Shown here one piece after another: positions 58,166 to 64,000 of a stretch of 64,000 nucleotides of DNA. The translations under genes and the position numbers were made by a program. The notes below the pieces were generated by a model. The model searched no databases. It was not told where the DNA came from and saw nothing but the letters and a program-made list of their open reading frames with translations. Positions within the stretch are counted from its first letter, which is position 1; every line of letters begins with the position of its first letter. This DNA comes from Lepeophtheirus salmonis (lineage: Eukaryota > Arthropoda > Copepoda > Siphonostomatoida > Caligidae): NCBI RefSeq assembly GCF_016086655.4, contig NC_052131.2, forward strand, positions 34,659,705-34,723,704, given 5' to 3'.

Positions 58166-58559
58166 ACAATGTACCCGAATTATTAACTAAGTAAGAACTA
58201 AACAAATTAATATGAATTTGATAGTTAACTATTGTAAACTACATTTCCTTTGTTCTTCATTTTTACTAAAACAAAAGAAGAATGATGGCCTCTGTGTGTG
58301 GAAAAAAAGGGAGCACAATTTTAAGACGCACTTCCAGTTGTTTGAGTATTCCTTGTATAAATCATAGATAAGGGTGATAATTTTGGTAAGAATAGAAAAG
58401 CGTACGAGGAGAAGAGAAGAAATACTTATGGCATCATTGATTAAATAATATACATCTTCTTCTATCAATCAAGAACGTTATTATTCCCGCCTTTATTATG
58501 CAATATTAATAAAATATTAGATGCTGACTGTCGATAGAGAACTGAATAAAATGCCTAAA

Positions 58560-59035
58560 ATAACGTCGCCTTCTGTCTGGATTTATGCAAATGGAGGCCC
58601 ATGAAAATACTTACTGGATGAGAAACAGATGGTTTGTCGGATTTGTCGATATAAATGTGCCTTTAGTCCCCTGTCTAGAATTCTATGCCACTCATTATCC
58701 TCATTTCATATCAAGAGCATGGATATTCATCTAAAAAATCAAGTTAATGATGAATACATCAAGTCAGACTTAAACTCTGATCTCACAAAGATGCTTATTG
58801 CATGTAATATAACCTTATCCATTGGTAATCATCTATGTTAAAAAATTTATGGAGAAATACACGGGTAAACCTATCCCTTCACGAGGAACCATCAATAAAT
58901 TAATGGAGGATGTTGGTACTGATGTCATTTATAGAAATACATATAAAAATGTTTTGAGTCATCCACACTAAATGACGATCAAGTTATCAGTAAAAAGTAT
59001 AAAATATTTACTAATTTCGAAATGGAACTCTGAAT
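58560..59035 (+). pseudogene. CGGBP1-like hAT-derived fragment
   Basis: The first frame (58629-58841) has a zinc-finger-like C-R-I-C pair and then 'LTKMLIACNITLSIGNHL'. After a one-step frame change around 58840 it continues 'KFMEKYTGKPIPSRGTINKL' and 'NTYKNVL' (about 58848-58970). In CGGBP1-like and related hAT proteins an analogous stretch 'lc-A-I-l...F-kY-GK-iP...L' follows a BED finger. One frameshift and one stop (TAA at 58971) break it, and the catalytic part is not here. It is a relic of a domesticated-type or non-autonomous hAT gene. Confidence 0.5.
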
Positions 59036-60770
59036 TTTGTACTATCTAACAGTAAGTATTCAAATTTTTTAATCTAACCCTAAAATATAATTCTATTTTA
59101 GCCAAAATTATCAATATTATGATACACACCTCATTCAATGGCAAAAAAAGTGCTGAAATTGTCACAACAACGGGAGTAGTAGCTTTGGATGGTTTGCAAC
59201 TAGTTTGTCTGAGACTAGTTTCTTCACTTAAAGACTTGGGTATGATAATTAGGTTTTCCAATATTACAGTCAATAAATATTCCTTTTTTATCCCTTAAGG
59301 ATTAGCTATGGTTGATAAGCTCCATGAAATGGTGTTCAGAAAACTCTTAATAGGCAGAAACAACTGCTTAAATGGTCGCAACAACGGGGGTAGTTGCATT
59401 GGGTGTAGCATTATAATTAGCAATTGTGTATATCCTTCATGATAATAGTATGCTGTTATATAAGCATAAATAACGGGGGGGGGAAATCTTTCTTGATGCT
59501 CTTAATAAGGAGTAATATCGCCGGGCATTACTACATAATTAGCTTTTGCTCTAAATCTTTCAGATGGATTTATTTCTAACATTTTTTTTTATTAGTATAT
59601 TTATTGTCTAATTTTATGATTTTGACATTTACTTTATTATTAATAATTAGTTAGATCTCATCGGTAGAGATATATCTATCCAGTGCACAATTGTATATAG
59701 CAACTTCCACATGAAGAAGAGGGGTGATTATCTTTTTGATTAAACTCCACGTTTCGCTTGTGTTTTGCAACCTAAAGTTATGACAAACATAACTGTATTC
59801 CGATGTCAACATTATCAACTTTAATCATAGACGTTACTGACCGATGTGATACGTCAACATAAAAACAATATTGAACAAAAATCAAGAAAAGCAGAAAATC
59901 CCAATTTAATTTTGGACTTTGTATATACATACAGGCAAATATTTCATAGACATATTTGAGTCAATTATGTCCTGTCTATTCAAATTTGTGGAATGCTATA
60001 ATTTTTAATTGTTGCTAAATTTTTATTCATTATAAAGTTATACGGTATTTACAATGATATTTCCCATTCCAGGTAAGTAGGTATTATAAATTTCTTTCAA
60101 GTTCTTTGGTACGTCGAATTTATTTGTCAGATTGATGAAGTTAATGGATATTTTTTATGACACAAATTTGGTACAATTACTCGTGTTGTATTTAGGAGAA
60201 AAAGACCTAATACGTCATTAACAGGTATCAATCAATAGCATTTGCCAATATATATTATGTAGGTAAATTACAAAAAAAATCAAAATCTAGGGGATAGATG
60301 TATGGATAAAGCTCCATACATATATCTGATTACTCTGTAGGAAAGATCCATCCAAATGACCATGTATTAAATATCTTTCCAAGCTGTTCCAGCTATTCTC
60401 TCACCTCCCTTATTCACCAGATTGCTGAGTTTTGGAATTCCAGGTCCTACATAAACGCGTCCAAAGGTTTTGTGAATCAAAAAGAAACTGTAAAAGCGGT
60501 TTACCACATCTATTGATAATTTGTAAACATGTGTGTAGAGGTTTGGAACGGACCAATAGACAATGTATTTTTAAGAACTTTCCATATTATAAAATTCAAG
60601 CGTCGAAAATTCGTTGAGTCAAAATACAAAGGTTCTGTGATTTAAAATGAACCTTGTTTGTAGGAGAGAAAATACCACAAAAAAAAAAAAAAAAAAAAAT
60701 GTTGAAGCACTTTAGTTACTCATATGGTTCCAAGATTGACAATAAACATTTTAATTTGTAATGACATATA
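59036..60770. other. Intergenic DNA, no gene identified
   Basis: Similar strings CACAACAACGGGAGTAGTAG (about 59162) and CGCAACAACGGGGGTAGTTG (about 59376) recur 210 bases apart, hinting at a small duplication. A short frame at 60432-60617 has a Cys-rich, basic composition but no family I recognise. A poly-A run (about 60678-60698) may mark a retroposon tail. Confidence 0.35.
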
Positions 60771-61639
60771 AAATATAATTGAAAATGAGTTTTGATACAT
60801 ATGGAGATGAATCAGACATCATTAAGACGATAAGAAATATTTATAATATGGATAATACAGGGGAATCAAATGACCCTTCATTATCTGCTAGTAGGTTAAG
60901 TTTATTCTCTAAACGGAAGAAAAAGGTGCATTGAACAATCTTATTCGGGAAATGAAATTATATGATCACGAAACTTCTAATATATACTTTTAATTTATAA
61001 TTAATAGATAGTTTGGTGACACACATTCTAGCCGAAAACGTTTTCGGTATGATTATGAACCAATTAGTCCCGGTGAGAGGTTAGCGGTTACCATAAGATA
61101 GCTTATATCCAGGGATTCTCAAGTACGATGGTTTTATATTTATTAAATATTTATGATATTTTTAATATTTTTTTAAACGTCAATTTCATATAGTTTCCCT
61201 TTTTCCATTTAAGCTGCTCGTTGTAGTAGTGCAAAATACGACAAAATTACGAACTTAAAACCTTTGTTCTTGTAAAAATAATGAGCATTAGCCTTATTTT
61301 TGTATTATTTTTTAAAAAATTATTATAATTTATTGTCTAAAGAGCGTGGGAAGACGAGGGAACTTTATCAAAAAATGTCATTGCGATCAAGCAAGTAATT
61401 TTTTTACCATAATATTTAAAAAAAAAAATTGTGGTATTTGATACATTGTTCATAGTATGTATAGTATTTATCAAAAATATTGCTACTACTATGGCTTCCC
61501 AATAGTAAATGTCAATTTCTAAAATTTTAATTGTTGCATGACCGCAACGATCGATATTGAACTATTTGATTTCCTGCTATTCATTTATTGCATATCTATC
61601 ATAACAAATATTTCTGACAATTAACTTTCAACAAAGTAC

Positions 61640-62840
61640 TAGATGAACTAAATAAATATTCGGACTTGTCTTGAGATGTTAGTGATTCGTCAGATTAATA
61701 TAATAAATCTTCTGGAACTCCAAAAGCATTAATTACCGTCCTAATGATAGAAATATTACTGATGATGATTCTGGCGAAGAAGATAACGTGAGTTTAGAAA
61801 ATCTTCCTGCTTCACAGCTAAATGTATTTTCTTCAGTCGAATTTGTTATTAAAGAAGACATTAATAAAACCAATATACATCAGGCTAAAAATTGATTTAA
61901 TTTAATCACAACCCTTCAAGTCTTCGAAGAAATTCCCTTGAATTTTTTGAACTGATTCTGTCTGAAGAGGGCATATAATATTTAGAAAAATCAATCAGAA
62001 ACTATGCAATTCAAAGAGGTAAGCACGGCTTTACACTAAATTCAAACGGAATAAAATGTTTCTTTGGAATACTGTTAGTGCCAGGTTATTGCTCTGTGCT
62101 ACGTCGCCAACTATTTTGGCAATTGCATCCAGATGTACATAATGTAAGTATAGCAACATTTATGAGACGAGATCGTTTTGATGAAGTTATGAAGTATTTT
62201 GATGCAGAAATCCAATTCCAAACATCAAACGACAAATTTGAAAAAGGTTACGCCATTACTGGACAAATTAAACACAAATTTGAAGAAGTTTTAGGCCAAA
62301 CTGACAAAGATATGATTCACTGTTTTAGATGTCACCCATCAAAGCAATTCATCAGAAGGAAGCCCATCTGGTAGGGATACAAGATTTGGATTGCTGCTGG
62401 TCTAAAGGGTTACGCCTTTGATATATCATCATACCAAGGAAAACATAGAGAATACAACAAAAGCTACAAGTAATATTGTTTAAGGTGAAGAAATATTCTA
62501 TAAGCCTTAGAAAAAAATTCAAAAAACTTACCCTAACAAAAAGTTTTCATTATATTTTGATAATTTTTTCACTTCTATAGAACTTTTGGAAAAATCAAGA
62601 ATATAGGTCATGATGGTACTTGGACAATAAAAAAAAAGGTAGATAAGTGCCCTTTTATCAGTGGCTAGGTGTACAAAAAGTCACCTAGGGGGAACAAAAA
62701 ACATTTTAAAGACACAAATTCCAGTATAGTTGTTATCCGGTGGAAAGATAATAATATTGTTACCATAGGACCAACTGAATATGGTATATTACAACTAAGG
62801 AAGACCGAGCATTTACATCAAAAATGATTGCAAGAATATG
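61640..62840 (+). pseudogene. piggyBac-type transposase pseudogene (copy 2)
   Basis: The order of PGBD blocks is preserved. An acidic N-terminal part ('ITDDDSGEEDN', about 61760) comes first. 'NSNGIKCFFGILLVPGYCSV' and 'RRQLFWQLHPDVHNV' (about 62040-62145) are the E-I-x-FGILL-GY then YW block. 'MRRDRFDEVMKYFDAEIQF' (about 62163) is the M-RDRF-I-R-FH block. 'SKQFIRRKPIW' with 'GYKIWIAAGLKGYAFDISSY' follows (about 62338-62440). After a gap come 'NFFTSIELLEK' (about 62560), 'GHDGTWTIKKK' and 'SSIVVIRWKDNNIVTIG' (about 62720-62775). The first catalytic Asp is not clearly placed. Stops (for example TAG at 62372) and shifts break it. The Cys-rich C-terminal domain seen in copy 1 is absent. Confidence 0.75.
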
Positions 62841-63129
62841 ACAATATAATTTAAAAATTTATATTATACTTTTTTATTTAATAATTATTAAATTTGTTCT
62901 TCTATATATATTTACAAAAGAAAAACTATAACTGTATACTCATAAAATTCTAGAACCGTTTGTTGCGAGTGCATAACTCACAAAATGATTTATATGCCGA
63001 TGGTTACGTTCCTGCAGCATTTGTTTTTTCTTTATAATTTGCAATTACGGACATTTATTTTTAACATTTTAGTATTCATTATGACACTTTTATTGATATA
63101 CTCGAATTTCAGAACAAAATTTGAAAAAA

Positions 63130-63625
63130 ATAAATGGGTTAAAAAAGTATGTTAATGGTATGGTACATAATACATTCAACGCTATCTGAGAAGCTCCTGA
63201 GGTAAAATTAACAATAACTTAAAGTAACATAATAATTTTTTTAAATAATTTTTTGTAAGGATGAATATGTTAAAGCTCTTTCTGCCAATGATGATTGGCT
63301 ATCAATTAGTTAGAATATAAAGAGCTGTTGAATTTTCCTAATTCTATTGGTACGTTTCAAAACCTATGTTGGTATTGTTTTCGTTTTCATGTATTTACAT
63401 TCAATGTCACAACTTTAATATATTTTTTTCTCCAATAAGGTTTAATATAGTTGACATTAGCGAAAAAGGTCGGTACAATAATAGAGGAGTCCTTTCATAT
63501 TCTCTTTTTGGCAGGACTTTGATGGATGGGACCTTACATTTACCAAGGAACGTCCAACACAAATATAAAAGTGCTCCTTTGTGATGAAATCTTTCCCTTA
63601 AGATTAAATTTAATGTGGCCATATC
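63130..63625 (+). pseudogene. PIF/Harbinger-like (DDE_Tnp_4, HARBI1-type) remnant
   Basis: Three blocks fit HARBI1-type nuclease genes. 'YVNGMVHNTFNAI' (about 63149) and 'YVKALSANDDWLSI' (63266-63307, then a frame slip to 'EYKELLNFPNSIG' at about 63313-63350) precede a GTACGTTTC donor-like site. After a TTTTTTCTCCAATAAG acceptor-like site, 'FNIVDISEKGRYNNRGVLS' and 'LFGRTLMDGTLHLP' follow (63440-63545). These correspond to the second catalytic Asp region (DIG-YGR-SDGGVF). The next block 'KVLLCDEIFPLRLNLMWPY' (about 63567) matches the YV-L-DE-FPL-LMRPY region. A stop and a frameshift disable it. The final catalytic Glu region is missing. Confidence 0.6.
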
Positions 63626-64000
63626 TTATAATTTTTTTAATGAAGTACAGTTCGTGGTTCTGGGTTTGCAAAGAACATTTAATGGAGCTTTTATATTGCA
63701 CAAATTATTCTTTTGCATAATGATTGTAGAAGGGCCATCATGAAGACAAGAAATAAAATTTGTCTTCAATGAATGTGCCATCAACAATGTTTTCATCTTT
63801 TTCGTAATGTTATTCAACAAATTACATTTATTTAAATAAATTTAAACCCACCTGTTCAATGTAAAATAGATTCATGTGCTTGAATTTATTAAAAAAATAC
63901 ATATATATTATTTAATTTTATATTTAAATCATCTTAATAAATATAATTAAATTACTAAAGTGTACCATTTTATTTATACAAAAATCTTAAAACAACTATA
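63626..64000. other. AT-rich end of window, no gene seen
   Basis: Open frames on both strands near 63626-63820 overlap one another and show no known domain. The Harbinger-like remnant does not clearly continue here. Confidence 0.4.

Noticed and set aside
1..64000. CRISPR array, bacterial operon or prophage
   Set aside because: No regularly spaced repeats, no ribosome-binding sites and no dense same-strand gene runs. The introns show eukaryotic DNA.

Overview
The window reads as eukaryotic, very AT-rich nuclear DNA of an invertebrate. There are no operons, ribosome-binding sites or CRISPR arrays. The one intact gene is split into 14 exons with canonical GT/AG introns, and the rest is mostly decayed transposons. 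My best guess is a parasitic copepod such as a salmon louse (Lepeophtheirus/Caligus type). This rests on the gene type and on a Tc1/mariner family I recall as common there, so it is inference and not proof.

The centre of the window (27736-36049, minus strand) holds a complete M1 zinc aminopeptidase (aminopeptidase N-like). Its 14 exons splice in phase to 900 residues, with a signal peptide, the zinc signature HEFNH plus a downstream Glu, the catalytic Tyr block and the GFYRVNYD block. Downstream in the same orientation lies a broken partial copy of the same gene (21646-25760, equivalents of exons 4-9). It carries stop codons, frameshifts and transposon insertions, so the locus is a tandem duplication with one live and one dead copy.

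On the left (7-16 kb) the clearest mobile element is a full-length hAT transposon (7718-11977). It has 16-bp terminal inverted repeats, a perfect 8-bp target-site duplication and a nearly readable zinc-finger/DUF4371/hAT-dimerisation transposase. It also contains an unusual 55-bp inverted repeat that includes its apparent start codon. Next to it are a hAT-like MITE (7043-7483), a P-element-like transposase remnant (14369-15235, minus), a Tc1/mariner fragment and a 570-bp foldback palindrome (16424-16992).

On the right (37-64 kb) there are LINE fragments on both strands, a terminal-repeat-bounded Tc1/mariner copy (41176-42369), two piggyBac-type pseudogenes, a short Tc1 relic resembling fish Tc1 elements (51772-52194), a collapsed Ty3/Gypsy remnant, a CGGBP1-like hAT fragment and a PIF/Harbinger-like remnant at the edge. 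Several dispersed repeats occur two or three times in the window. I found no second intact host gene.
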